A DNA stretch of 36,860 nt from Akkermansiaceae bacterium (GTDB taxonomy: Bacteria; Verrucomicrobiota; Verrucomicrobiia; Verrucomicrobiales; Akkermansiaceae). Under the pieces are notes generated by a model, which searched no databases, was not told where the DNA came from, and saw only the letters and a list, made by a program, of their open reading frames with translations. Both the position numbers and the translations under genes were made by a program. This document shows positions 16,213-25,881 of the stretch, piece after piece (position 1 is the first letter of the stretch; each line of letters opens with the position of its first letter). Where the stretch lies: NCBI GenBank assembly GCA_903875675.1, contig CAIQXC010000431.1, positions 1-36,860 on the forward strand, in the 5' to 3' direction.

Positions 16213-17925
16213 ATGGCCTGGTTCCTCAAAGGAGACGCTTCAGAACCCCTCGACGCCACCTTGCGGAGTTTCGAGGATCTAAATATTTCGAATGTCTCTT
16301 TGAAATTTGGATCGCTTGCGGAGGATACTTTGACATGGAGCGTCGAGGCCGCCGACGCCACCGGCTCCGGAACGATCCTCCCACGCATGGGGCAGATCGT
16401 CGAATTGTGGTGGGACTCGGCACGCAAGTTCCACGGGCATGTGACTGGCATAAAGGCCGGAATGAAGCAATTCCAAATCACATCCAGCGGCCCATGGTGG
16501 TGGATGGACCGCGTAAACTTGACGTCCAGCGTCCTGCCATACGTCGGGGCAGACGGGGTGAGCGCTGGACAGACGCCGGCGACTCGGCCGGTTTACGTTT
16601 TCAAAGCCGATCCAACGACCAACCCGACAGCGCTCCTCAATAAGTACATCGAAGGGCTGCTGGTGCGAGCGATCGCCAATGGCGTGCCGATGACGGCCGG
16701 AAGTGTGGCGACGATGTATCCCATGATTCAGATGACCCTCTCTGAGCAAACCTGCGCCAGCGCTCTGGCTACGCTGATGGAAGGGTGCCCTGATTCGGTG
16801 GCGTGGTTCGACTACACGGGATCTGGATTGCCAGTGTTCAATATCACCCGCCGGGGAGTCATGTCTCCGGTGACCTATACCATCGCGACGGACTGCGTGG
16901 AGATCGGAGATATTACGCCACGGATGGATCTGGAAGTGGCCCGCAATGAGCTGCACTACGTGACACGCAATGCGACGACGGGCAAACCGGCGTGGGCCTC
17001 ACAGGTGAGCGGTACGGACCCAGGGGGAAAGTTGCAGATCGTCACGGTGTCTGGCCCGGAGATTGTAGATTTTCTTCCTCGGAATGATTTCGAGAGCTAC
17101 GCGCTGAAAACCATGTCGCTCAACACGGTATTCGCGGGAGGGTTCCAGCGCATGGATCCATCCATCCAAAGCATCTTCGATACCTATGGCAACGCGAGGG
17201 ATACGTTGTATCCAGCGGGTCTTCCCATCACGAGCTTCTTTACGGGAGGATCCCCGCCCAAAGAAAAGTGGCATCAATTTCCGCAGTACTCGTGCAAGAC
17301 CGCAGCAGGGGTGGCACTGCTCCCCGGCAGCTATCACTTGATCCTTACCGCATCTCCGCCGAGCTGGCTCACCGACCAGGGATTAGAAGTCACTCTGAGC
17401 CAATGGTTCGTAATGGTCGAGGCACCGGCAAATCAGGGATATTCGCCGTGTTTCGGTGCTTGGAGGCAGGGCTCGACCGACGTGGGGGTGGATACTTGCT
17501 CGGTCGAAACTCCCTGGACGATAAACTGGGCTGTGCGGGAGGCTAAGCTTACCGGATGGGTGCTCCCCAATGCACTGGGCCATACCACGCTGACGACTGT
17601 GTACAAGCCATGGGAATACACCTTTCTCACGCCACCGACGGGATTGGCAGCGGAGTTGGTGGCGGCGCAGAACTGGGTGCCATGGGAGGGACCCATCACG
17701 ATCGTCAGCGACGAATGCTCGGGCGATAACCTCTTGCCCCACAAATTCAATCTGGCCAATGCGCTCGCGGCCTGCTCGACGATGGACGCTCTGGCTAAGA
17801 ACATCAGCCATGATCTCATGCGCGGACGCACGACCATAGATCTGGGGTGCCCAGCAAGGATCGATTTTGGCACGCTGGTTTCCCGAGTAAGGACCGATCC
17901 GAAAGACAATATCGTTTACCTATGA
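16213..17925 (+). CDS. Distal tail / hub-like protein
   Basis: 570 aa after tape measure; N-terminal DTLTWSVEAADATGSGTILPRMGQIVELWWDSARKFHGHVTGI resembles phage tail hub domains. Confidence 0.55.
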   Translation: MAWFLKGDASEPLDATLRSFEDLNISNVSLKFGSLAEDTLTWSVEAADATGSGTILPRMGQIVELWWDSARKFHGHVTGIKAGMKQFQITSSGPWWWMDRVNLTSSVLPYVGADGVSAGQTPATRPVYVFKADPTTNPTALLNKYIEGLLVRAIANGVPMTAGSVATMYPMIQMTLSEQTCASALATLMEGCPDSVAWFDYTGSGLPVFNITRRGVMSPVTYTIATDCVEIGDITPRMDLEVARNELHYVTRNATTGKPAWASQVSGTDPGGKLQIVTVSGPEIVDFLPRNDFESYALKTMSLNTVFAGGFQRMDPSIQSIFDTYGNARDTLYPAGLPITSFFTGGSPPKEKWHQFPQYSCKTAAGVALLPGSYHLILTASPPSWLTDQGLEVTLSQWFVMVEAPANQGYSPCFGAWRQGSTDVGVDTCSVETPWTINWAVREAKLTGWVLPNALGHTTLTTVYKPWEYTFLTPPTGLAAELVAAQNWVPWEGPITIVSDECSGDNLLPHKFNLANALAACSTMDALAKNISHDLMRGRTTIDLGCPARIDFGTLVSRVRTDPKDNIVYL

Positions 17926-18557
17926 ATTATCAATTTGAAGCTGTCTGGATGACTACGCAAGCCAGCGGAACACCGCATGCAGAAGCGTTGCAAGAGGCCA
18001 ATCCTGGACTGGTGATGCATGTCTGCCAATCTCCCCAGGGCGAGGGTGAGGCACGTAAGACGATGTGGCGCAATTGTGACCGAAATATCCGCGAGTGGTG
18101 GGCCAGTAACCGAGATACGGTAAAGTCAGATAGCGTGCTGTTCCTCGAATATGACGTTTTTTGCAATGTGGACTTGCGTCGGCATATTGCGCCGCTGTCC
18201 AAGGAATGCGGAATCGCCGCAGCAAAGATTATTTCCGGGCTGACTGAAATCCGTAATTTCTGGCCCTTTTCCGATATCCCGCTCCTCCCTCGCGGCATGC
18301 AGGCGCTCGCCTGTGCCACCGAGCCTTTGGCTGTGCTGTTGATCTCCCGATCGGCGCTCGATGCCGTCCTGAATCCGTTGCATGACGCGGTTTTCGCCGC
18401 CGACATTTTTTGCGAAACCCGCCTGCCAACGGTGATCCGGTTCGAGGGCTTCGGTGTCGCCTCAATGGATCTCCCGCAAGTGGTTTGCACGCATCAAACT
18501 CCAACTTACCCCGGCATTTGGCATCCGGTGAAAATCCTAGTTTCCGAACGATCATGA
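17922..18557 (+). CDS. Glycosyltransferase-like protein embedded in the tail module
   Basis: 211 aa from ATG 17922 (MNYQFEAVWMTTQASGT); SDSVLFLEYDVFCNVDL (acidic GT-A-like motif), AVLLISRSALDAV, PGIWHPVK; ATGA overlaps with both neighbours. Confidence 0.5.
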   Translation: MNYQFEAVWMTTQASGTPHAEALQEANPGLVMHVCQSPQGEGEARKTMWRNCDRNIREWWASNRDTVKSDSVLFLEYDVFCNVDLRRHIAPLSKECGIAAAKIISGLTEIRNFWPFSDIPLLPRGMQALACATEPLAVLLISRSALDAVLNPLHDAVFAADIFCETRLPTVIRFEGFGVASMDLPQVVCTHQTPTYPGIWHPVKILVSERS

Positions 18558-20638
18558 TTCCAGGATTCCAAGCATTTTCCGATAGTAACGGTAACCTTTG
18601 GATTGCCGACGGCTGGGTCTCGCAACTCCGAAGCGGAATCAGATTGGCGGCGGGCAGCGGACAGGCATTTCCGCCGCTTCTCATCGCGCAGGAAGGCTCT
18701 CGCTTTGTAGCGGCTGCTCCGGCACACGGCGGAACTTTCGTCGGAGGGAGCGGGCGAAACCTGGTGACTACCGGCCTGACTCCAACGGTTTCGGGGCCGA
18801 CGGTGCCTGTGGGGATTTGGCAGCCGCAGAGACCGAATGTTTGGACGCTTGGAATCTTCACTCTCACTAAAACTGGCAGCTCCACGGCCAACATTTCGGA
18901 CGGGACAAACACGGTGGCCAGCCAAACCAGCGGAAGCGCCCCAGTCGGATCGTTTACGAGCACATCGTACGGGCAAACCACGTACAACGGAGGCGGCGCT
19001 TTCACCATCACCTCGGTCGCAGAGCAAGGCGCTCCTGGGACGATTCCGGGTTGCGTTTGCACGGTCTCCGCAGGGACCGCTCAGGCGGGAAATTACCCGC
19101 CTTCAAGCGCCATTGCCTCGGCGTCGGCGAGCGATGCGAGTTGGACCGTTTTGGTAAATGCGGATGGCACGGCGGACCTGTCGCATTCCGGGACCATTGT
19201 GGCGTCGCGGGCAGCTGGTTCTCCATGTGAAATGGCTGGCGTTTACGAAGCCAATTCGACGGGCATGGCGACCTTCAATTCTGGACTTCCATGGCGGGCA
19301 TTTTTCCAAGTGGTTCCGGCGGTAGTTCGGGCCGGATTTGCGTATATAACTTTAACCGAGACTGCAGGAGTTTTGAGCGCGGTTTCCGGGCCTGATTTCT
19401 CCACCGCGTTACCGGCGGATTCAAGCACGGTTTTTCACGTTCCGGTTGCACAATCAGACGGCCTAGGAGGGCTGCTGCAGATCCATACGGGTCTGCTGAT
19501 TTGGCAGTCACAAATTAGCACTGCTGCCGCTGGATCGCTGGCGGGGAACACGCTAAACTCGACGGTCATTTATTCATCGTTGACTACGCTAGGAACGGTC
19601 ACATCTGGTACTTGGAACGCCGGTGTTATATCCGGAGCCTATGGCGGAACGGGTGTCAATAACGGGCTACACACCATCACCCTCAATAACTCAAACTTCG
19701 CTGTATCAGGCACAGCATCCGCGATAATTCTAGCCAGTTCTGGGGCTGGCACGGTGACCTATACGATGCCGACGACTAGTGCGACGATTGCCCGTACCGA
19801 TGCGGGCCAGACGTTTGCCGGATCCCAGACCTTTTCCGGGAAAGTAGCCGGTACCGGGCAGGGAACTACGGCGGCGCTGGGAACCACTGACTTTACCACC
19901 CGCAGCCTGGCAGCGGCAGAGTGGCTTTTTAATCTAAACTCTCATCGGTTGGTAACTCCTGCTGCATCCTCTGTTGGATGGTGCAGTGTGACTGGCGGTG
20001 GGTCGATTTATACTGGTTTTTCCAATGTTTCTATTTCGATTCCTGCATTGGCAGTTGCCAGCTCGTGCTCTTCCACGCTGATTTACTCTAATATGGAAAC
20101 GATGGCCGCGTGGACGGGGCAATGCCCGCTCATCACCATGGACATGGCCTTTGCTTTTCAGGCCTACATAGCCATAGGTAGCGGTAGCAATTGCCGCCTC
20201 AGGCTGATGATGGGGGGGCCGTTGCCGCAGAGTGCGCAGTATTACGCTAATGCCGATCCGCTAACCACTCGGGGGTTTGGAGCTGAGTTTTACTGGTCAA
20301 CGACCAACTCACGCACTGAGGTCAGATTGTTTTGTCACAACGGGACGACCATAAGCTATACCACGGGGGTTCCGTACACGTCATCGGGGTACACCAGCAA
20401 CGGCATCATCTTGGCCAAAACAGGCACCAACCTTTCGCTCTATTGGTCGAGCGCACCAGGCAGCAGACCGACCCTGCTGTCGAGCATGACTATCGATAAT
20501 ACAGCGGGAGTTCGATACTCCTATTACTGCGTCACGGCGGTCGTTGTTGGCAGCTCCGCCGCCGCTGTACCGGCGGGTGGGGGGATTGAATTCAATTTTC
20601 TGAACGAAGTGCGCTACCTCCAAGACTCAGGTCTATGA
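18554..20638 (+). CDS. Tail fibre / receptor-binding-type protein
   Basis: 694 aa from ATG 18554; TLGTVTSGTWNAGVISGAYGGTGVNN and TVTYTMPTTSATIARTDAGQTFAGSQTFSG are hallmark phage tail-fibre motifs. Confidence 0.8.
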   Translation: MIPGFQAFSDSNGNLWIADGWVSQLRSGIRLAAGSGQAFPPLLIAQEGSRFVAAAPAHGGTFVGGSGRNLVTTGLTPTVSGPTVPVGIWQPQRPNVWTLGIFTLTKTGSSTANISDGTNTVASQTSGSAPVGSFTSTSYGQTTYNGGGAFTITSVAEQGAPGTIPGCVCTVSAGTAQAGNYPPSSAIASASASDASWTVLVNADGTADLSHSGTIVASRAAGSPCEMAGVYEANSTGMATFNSGLPWRAFFQVVPAVVRAGFAYITLTETAGVLSAVSGPDFSTALPADSSTVFHVPVAQSDGLGGLLQIHTGLLIWQSQISTAAAGSLAGNTLNSTVIYSSLTTLGTVTSGTWNAGVISGAYGGTGVNNGLHTITLNNSNFAVSGTASAIILASSGAGTVTYTMPTTSATIARTDAGQTFAGSQTFSGKVAGTGQGTTAALGTTDFTTRSLAAAEWLFNLNSHRLVTPAASSVGWCSVTGGGSIYTGFSNVSISIPALAVASSCSSTLIYSNMETMAAWTGQCPLITMDMAFAFQAYIAIGSGSNCRLRLMMGGPLPQSAQYYANADPLTTRGFGAEFYWSTTNSRTEVRLFCHNGTTISYTTGVPYTSSGYTSNGIILAKTGTNLSLYWSSAPGSRPTLLSSMTIDNTAGVRYSYYCVTAVVVGSSAAAVPAGGGIEFNFLNEVRYLQDSGL

Positions 20639-20785
20639 TCATGAACCTTCTACCGAGTCATCCCGCTACCTCCTCCATCGGATTCGATTCCCATACCAGT
20701 CCCCGGCAGTGCCGGGGCTCCCTAGTTGCAATGCCCCTGCACCGGCTATGCCGATTCGCTGCACCGCTCAAATTCCGCGTTTTCT

Positions 20786-21235
20786 TCATTTTCTCATCCA
20801 ACTCAGGGATGGCAGGAGCGAGTTTTTCTCGTTTCGGTGTCCTTTTTTCTCATTTCCGCTGTCTCTTACATCAAATTCCGCCCCCACATGCACCAGGTGC
20901 CAGCCTTGCTCCAACACCGCGTGTCGGGCCGCCGCACTGCCATCCACATAAGCCACCATGCCTTGAAACTCCTTCCCCCGATGCTCCGGCATCCAGTGGA
21001 AAAGACGGTCCATTTTCCCCTTCATCTGCTCGATGGCCGCCAGGTCAAGGCGGCTCTTGACCTCCACAATCATCCCCTTGTTAGTCTTGCCATTGCTTTA
21101 AGCCAACACATCGTATTCCTGCTCCTCTCCGCCTTTGACCACTGAAAACCGGGGCGGGACCGCCTCCATGCCAAAATCCGTCCGCAAGATGCGCTCAATG
21201 GGGGAAAACGCCAGTCCTTCCGCGAAACTACCGGA
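20786..21235 (-). pseudogene. Decayed PD-(D/E)XK-like nuclease/DUF3782-type gene
   Basis: Minus strand reads SGSFAEGLAFSPIERILRTDFGMEAVPPRFSVVKGGEEQEYDVLA*SNGKTNKGMIVEVKSRLDLAAIEQMKGKMDRLFHWMPEHRGKEFQGMVAYVDGSAAARHAVLEQGWHLVHVGAEFDV; in-frame TAA at 21098-21100 and TGA just upstream. Confidence 0.7.
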
Positions 21236-21371
21236 TCAAGTTCGGAGGTGCGGGCGGTGCCACAGTGCGAACGCATCTCGGACTAGCCATGTTGAAGATG
21301 GTATTTCTCGTTTCCTGCGGCAGACATGCCTGCATCACTTTCATCTTATCCGTTGGCAGCCGTACCGATGT

Positions 21372-23216
21372 CTAGCCCAGTGCCTTTTCCATCAGCGTGT
21401 TCATCCGGCTGACCGTGTCGCGGGCGTCTTCCAAGAGGCCTGCGGCGATCAGCGCGCTGTCGAACAACTGATGGGCGACGAGTCCTGCCAATTCTGGATT
21501 GCTGTCTTTGGCGGTGGCCAATTTGCGCAGCAACGGGTGGCGCGGATTGATCTCGAGCTCGACTTTCACCTCGTCCTTGTAGTTTTCATCCATCGCCCGC
21601 ATCATCTGGCGCATTTGCGGGCTGAGGCCGTCGGCGGGCACCAGCGCGATGACCGGGCTATCGACCAAGCGTTTGCCACTGGCCACGGAGGTGACCCGAT
21701 CGCCGAGTTGCGCCTTGAGAAACTCACAGAGGGCGGTGGTCTGGGCCGCATCAAGCGAGTCCCCTGTGGCTTCTTGGGACTCCATGTCCACCCCGGCATG
21801 GCGAATAGACACCAGTTTTTTGCCATCAAATTCGCGCAGCGCGTCCACCACATACTCGTCCACCATTTCGGTGAAAAAGATCACCTCGATGCCACGCGCC
21901 TTGAACGCCTCCAGATAGGGACTGTTCTCGAGGCTGTCCCGATTTGCGCCAACCAAATAGAAAATCTCGTTCTGGCCATCCTTGGCCCGCGTCAGGTAAT
22001 CGGCAAAGCCACACAGCTCACCGGCGGAGGCCATGGATGATTCGAAGCGCAAGAGCTTGGCCAGGGCGTCGCGGTTGGCGTAATCGGTGGCGACGCCTTC
22101 CTTGAAAAACCGGTCGAACTTGCGATAGAACGCGCGGTATTTCTCTGGGTCGGCCTCGGCCTCTTTTTCAAACATTTTGATCACCCGTTTGCTCAGCACG
22201 CTGTTGAGTTTGCGGACTAGAGCGCTGTCCTGCATGGTTTCGCGCGAAATGTTCAAGGGCAGGTCGGCACTATCCACCACCCCCTTCACGAAACGCAGCC
22301 ACTCCGGCAGCAGGCCCTTGGGATCCTCGTCGATGAGCACCTTGCGGCAATACAGCGCCACCCCGCCGCCCACCTTGCCAAAGCCCATGCGCTCAGGATT
22401 TTCGCTCGGCGCAAACAACAGCGCATTAATTGAGAGCGGCGCGTCGGCACTGAAATGCAGCCGATAGGCCGGCTCGTCAAACGCCTTCCCGGCAAATTGA
22501 TAGAATGCCTTGTACTCGTCCTCGGATATCTCCGTCTTGTTCTTCAACCACAGCGCCTCCACCTCGTTGATCCGCTTGCCATTGAGGAAAATCGGGAATC
22601 CAACAAAGTTGCTGTAGGTCTCGATGAGCCTCTTGACCCGCGCCTCGCCGGCATACTCGGCTTGATCTTCCTTCAAGTGCAACACCACCTTGACCCCGCG
22701 CGTCTGGCCAGGCGCTTCCTCAATCGTGTAGCCGCTGCCCCCGTCGCTGGTCCACACCAACTCGTCGCCATCCGCCCGCCAACTGCGCGTGAATACCTCC
22801 ACCTTGTCGGCCACCATGAATGCCGAGTAAAACCCGACCCCAAATTGGCCGATCAGCTTGTTCGGTGCCCCGCCGCTGGCCTTGACCGCGTCCAAAAACG
22901 CCTTGGTTCCCGAGTGGGCGATGGTGCCGAGGCTCTTCGCCAGTTCCTCGCGGGTCATGCCGATGCCATGATCGGCAAGGGTCAGCGTGCGGGCCGTCTC
23001 ATCAGTCGTTAGATGAATCTCCATCGCCAACCCGGGCTCGTGCACGTGCTTTTCGGTTGCCTCCACGTGCCGCAACCGCTCCATCGAATCGGAGGCATTG
23101 GAAATTAATTCTCGCAGGAAAATCTCCTTGTCCGTGTACAACGAGTGAACAACCAAGTCCAATAGTTGGCGGATCTCGGCTTGAAACGGCTGCTGTTCTT
23201 TGATTGCGTCGGTCAT
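21372..23216 (-). CDS. htpG: Chaperone HtpG (Hsp90 family)
   Basis: 614 aa; QAEIRQLLDLVVHSLYTDKEIFLRELISNASDSMERLR, DHGIGMTREEL, IGQFGVGFYSAFMVADKVEV. Confidence 0.98.
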   Translation of the reverse strand: MTDAIKEQQPFQAEIRQLLDLVVHSLYTDKEIFLRELISNASDSMERLRHVEATEKHVHEPGLAMEIHLTTDETARTLTLADHGIGMTREELAKSLGTIAHSGTKAFLDAVKASGGAPNKLIGQFGVGFYSAFMVADKVEVFTRSWRADGDELVWTSDGGSGYTIEEAPGQTRGVKVVLHLKEDQAEYAGEARVKRLIETYSNFVGFPIFLNGKRINEVEALWLKNKTEISEDEYKAFYQFAGKAFDEPAYRLHFSADAPLSINALLFAPSENPERMGFGKVGGGVALYCRKVLIDEDPKGLLPEWLRFVKGVVDSADLPLNISRETMQDSALVRKLNSVLSKRVIKMFEKEAEADPEKYRAFYRKFDRFFKEGVATDYANRDALAKLLRFESSMASAGELCGFADYLTRAKDGQNEIFYLVGANRDSLENSPYLEAFKARGIEVIFFTEMVDEYVVDALREFDGKKLVSIRHAGVDMESQEATGDSLDAAQTTALCEFLKAQLGDRVTSVASGKRLVDSPVIALVPADGLSPQMRQMMRAMDENYKDEVKVELEINPRHPLLRKLATAKDSNPELAGLVAHQLFDSALIAAGLLEDARDTVSRMNTLMEKALG

Positions 23217-23466
23217 GGTCTAATCGTAATTGCTGGGGTTGCGTCCGCTGTCGCGGAACGGGCACCAGCATAGCCGATGGCCCCCACCCTGTCAAAACCC
23301 TGAAAAAACAAAAATCATGATTGACAACGCCCCTCGATTCACATCAAGCGCTTTTTGCAGGAATTCCTCATAAAGGTAGGATATGCGCAATCTTAGCAAC
23401 TCCCCGCAGTGCCAAGCCGGCGCCTTTCGCCTATCATTCATTTCGTCACGCACCCCTACCGCCACC

Positions 23467-23871
23467 ATGATCACCAAAATCGACCACCTCGGCATCGCCG
23501 TCAGATCCATTGATGAAGCCCTCCCTTACTACGAATCCGTGTTGGGCCTCACCTGCGAGGGCCGCGAGGAAGTCGAATCACAAATGGTCAAGACCGCCTT
23601 TTTCGCCGCCGGCGAAGTCCACATCGAATTGCTCGAACCCACGTCCGCCGACAGCCCAATCGCCAAATTCCTTGAGAAGAACGGCCCCGGCATCCACCAC
23701 ATTGCCTTTGCCAGCGACGACATTCACGGCCAGCTCAGCCAGGCCAAGGATCGCGGCGCGCGGCTCATCCACGAGGTGCCTTTCGAGGGTGCCGGCGGCA
23801 AGTTGGTAGCCTTTCTCCATCCAAAATCCAGCTTCGGAGTGCTCACCGAGTTCTGCCAAGCCAAACACTGA
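23467..23871 (+). CDS. mce: Methylmalonyl-CoA epimerase
   Basis: 134 aa from ATG 23467: MITKIDHLGIAVRSIDEALPYYESVLGL...GPGIHHIAFASDDI...FLHPKSSFGVLTEFCQ, VOC-fold epimerase. Confidence 0.93.
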   Translation: MITKIDHLGIAVRSIDEALPYYESVLGLTCEGREEVESQMVKTAFFAAGEVHIELLEPTSADSPIAKFLEKNGPGIHHIAFASDDIHGQLSQAKDRGARLIHEVPFEGAGGKLVAFLHPKSSFGVLTEFCQAKH

Positions 23872-23904
23872 CATCATCCCCCCAATTCTAACCACACTAC
23901 ACTT

Positions 23905-25458
23905 ATGGCCATCGATCCCGCACTTATGGAGAGCCTCAGTCTCCGCCGCATGGAAGCCCTCGACGGAGGCGGCAAGGACCGCATCAAAAAACGCCACGAA
24001 AAAGGCATGCTCACCGCCCGAGAACGCCTCGCGGCCTTCTTCGATGAGGGCGTTTTTATCGAATTCGGAATGCACGCCCATCATTCATGCGTCAACTTCG
24101 GCCTCGAAAAACGTAAAATGCCCGGCGACGGCGTCGTCTGTGCCACTGGCGTGGTGGACGGCCGCCAAGTTGCTGCCTTCGCCCAGGATTTCACCGTCGG
24201 CGGTGGTGCCGTGGGTGCCATCCACGCCAAAAAAATCTGCGACCTGCTAGACTTCGCCATCAAAGCCGGCATGCCCGTCGTCGGCATCAATGACTCCGGC
24301 GGCGCTCGCATCCAGGAAGGCATTGAGGCACTCTCCGGTTACGGCCAGATCTTCTTCCGCAACGTGCTGGCCTCCGGCGTGATCCCCCAAATCTCCATCA
24401 TTGCCGGTCCCTGCGCCGGTGGCGCGGCCTATTCCCCCGCTCTCACCGACTTTATCATCATGACCCGCCGCAACGCCAACATGTTCATCTGCGGCCCCGA
24501 TGTCATCCGCGCCGCCACCGGCCAAACCGCCTCGCTGGACCAATTCGCCAGCGCCGACGCCCACGCCCAGGTCAGCGGCAATATCCACCTCATCGCCGAA
24601 GACGATACCCACGCCATCGCCCTCTGCAAACGCCTCCTGGACTATCTGCCATCCAACAATCTGAGCAATCCGCCGCACCGGATGAACGAGCAGATTGAAA
24701 TTGTCGAGGACCTGCAGATGCACGAAATCATCCCTGCCGATCAAAAGGCACCGCTCGATATGCAGCAGGTCATCGCCCGGGTCATGGACCCCGGCAGCTG
24801 GTTTGAAATCATGCCTGATTTCGCCCCCAACATCCTCGTCGGCTTCGCCCGCCTCGAAGGCCTCGTCATCGGCATCGTCGCCAGCCAACCCACCGTCAAG
24901 GCCGGTTGCATCGATATCGACGCTTCCGACAAAGCCGCACGCTTCATCCGCGTCTGCAACATCTACTCAATCCCGATCCTCTCGATGGTCGATGTGCCCG
25001 GCTTTATGCCTGGGTTGGCTCAGGAACGCGGCGGCATCATCCGCCACGGTGCCAAGATGCTCTTTGCATGGGCCTCGGGCACCGTGCCAAAAATCACCCT
25101 CATCTGCCGCAAAGCCTACGGCGGTGCCTATTTGGCCATGTGCCCCACGGACTTGGGTGCCGACTTTGTGTTCGCTTGGCCCACTGCGGAAATCGCCGTC
25201 ATGGGAGCCCAAGGTGCCATGAAGGTCCTTTACAAAAAGGAACTCGAAGAAGCCGCCGATCCCAAGGCCCTCGAGCAGGAATTGCGCAAAGCCTATAGCG
25301 AAAAATTCTCCTCGCCCTATCAGGCAGCCAGCAATGGCATGATCACCGATGTCATCGATCCCGCCGTCACCCGCTCCACCCTCGCGCTGGCCTTCCGCGG
25401 CATCATGAACAAACACGAAAGCCGCCCTCAGAAAAAACACGGCAACATCCCGCTCTAA
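23905..25458 (+). CDS. mmdA: Methylmalonyl-CoA/propionyl-CoA carboxyltransferase subunit
   Basis: 517 aa; GKDRIKKRHEKGMLTARERLAAFFDEG, GAVGAIHAKKICDLLDFAIKAGMPVVGINDSGGARIQEG, PGFMPGLAQERGGIIRHGAKMLFAWA. Confidence 0.93.
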   Translation: MAIDPALMESLSLRRMEALDGGGKDRIKKRHEKGMLTARERLAAFFDEGVFIEFGMHAHHSCVNFGLEKRKMPGDGVVCATGVVDGRQVAAFAQDFTVGGGAVGAIHAKKICDLLDFAIKAGMPVVGINDSGGARIQEGIEALSGYGQIFFRNVLASGVIPQISIIAGPCAGGAAYSPALTDFIIMTRRNANMFICGPDVIRAATGQTASLDQFASADAHAQVSGNIHLIAEDDTHAIALCKRLLDYLPSNNLSNPPHRMNEQIEIVEDLQMHEIIPADQKAPLDMQQVIARVMDPGSWFEIMPDFAPNILVGFARLEGLVIGIVASQPTVKAGCIDIDASDKAARFIRVCNIYSIPILSMVDVPGFMPGLAQERGGIIRHGAKMLFAWASGTVPKITLICRKAYGGAYLAMCPTDLGADFVFAWPTAEIAVMGAQGAMKVLYKKELEEAADPKALEQELRKAYSEKFSSPYQAASNGMITDVIDPAVTRSTLALAFRGIMNKHESRPQKKHGNIPL

Positions 25459-25462
25459 CACC

Positions 25463-25852
25463 ATGCAGCCCCTCACCTTGCTCGCCGCCGCCTTGGCCCT
25501 TACCCTTGCCGGCATCTTCGACAGCCTCGCCCATTTCGTCGGCTCTCTCGTCATCATCGCCTCTCTCGTCTGGAGCGGCTTCTGCCTCCTCAGATATCTG
25601 CTCAGGCGCGGCTCCCCCGCCGCCAGACCCGTTGCATCCACCCCCGCCGCCATGCCGCGGCAAGCCACGCCAGAACCACGTGCTGTGGTTGCGCCTGATG
25701 CCTCCATCCCGGATGCGATCATCGCCGTGATTGCCGCAGCGGTCCAAACGATGCTCGACGAAAAGCACAAAATCATCTCGATCAAGCCCCAGGATTCCTC
25801 TTGGGAGAAAGCCGGCCGTCAAGCCGTTCTCTCTTCTCACCGCATCCGCTAA
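25463..25852 (+). CDS. OadG-like (sodium pump decarboxylase gamma-type) membrane subunit
   Basis: N-terminal hydrophobic segment and C-terminal AIIAVIAAAVQTMLDEKHKIISIKPQDSSWEKAGRQAVLSSHRIR typical of OadG; located between carboxyltransferase and biotin carrier. Confidence 0.7.
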   Translation: MQPLTLLAAALALTLAGIFDSLAHFVGSLVIIASLVWSGFCLLRYLLRRGSPAARPVASTPAAMPRQATPEPRAVVAPDASIPDAIIAVIAAAVQTMLDEKHKIISIKPQDSSWEKAGRQAVLSSHRIR

Positions 25853-25881
25853 ATTCCCTAACAAACCGAACCATCCTCCCC

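Noticed and set aside
18554-20638. Diversity-generating retroelement or invertible tail-fibre cassette
   Set aside because: No reverse transcriptase, no template repeat and no invertase or inverted crossover sites seen near the fibre gene in this window.
20635-21060. 141-aa plus-strand ORF overlapping the tail-fibre stop
   Set aside because: Runs antisense to the recognisable nuclease-like pseudogene and has Pro/Ser-rich antisense composition.
23320-23360. Sigma-70-like TTGACA box or sigma-54-like element upstream of the epimerase
   Set aside because: TTGACA is present at 23322 but no acceptable -10 at proper spacing; sigma-54 GG/GC spacing does not fit.
23383-23466. 28-aa N-terminal extension of methylmalonyl-CoA epimerase
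   Set aside because: An SD-like aaggtagga precedes ATG 23383, but conserved epimerases begin at MITKIDHLGIAV; 23467 preferred.
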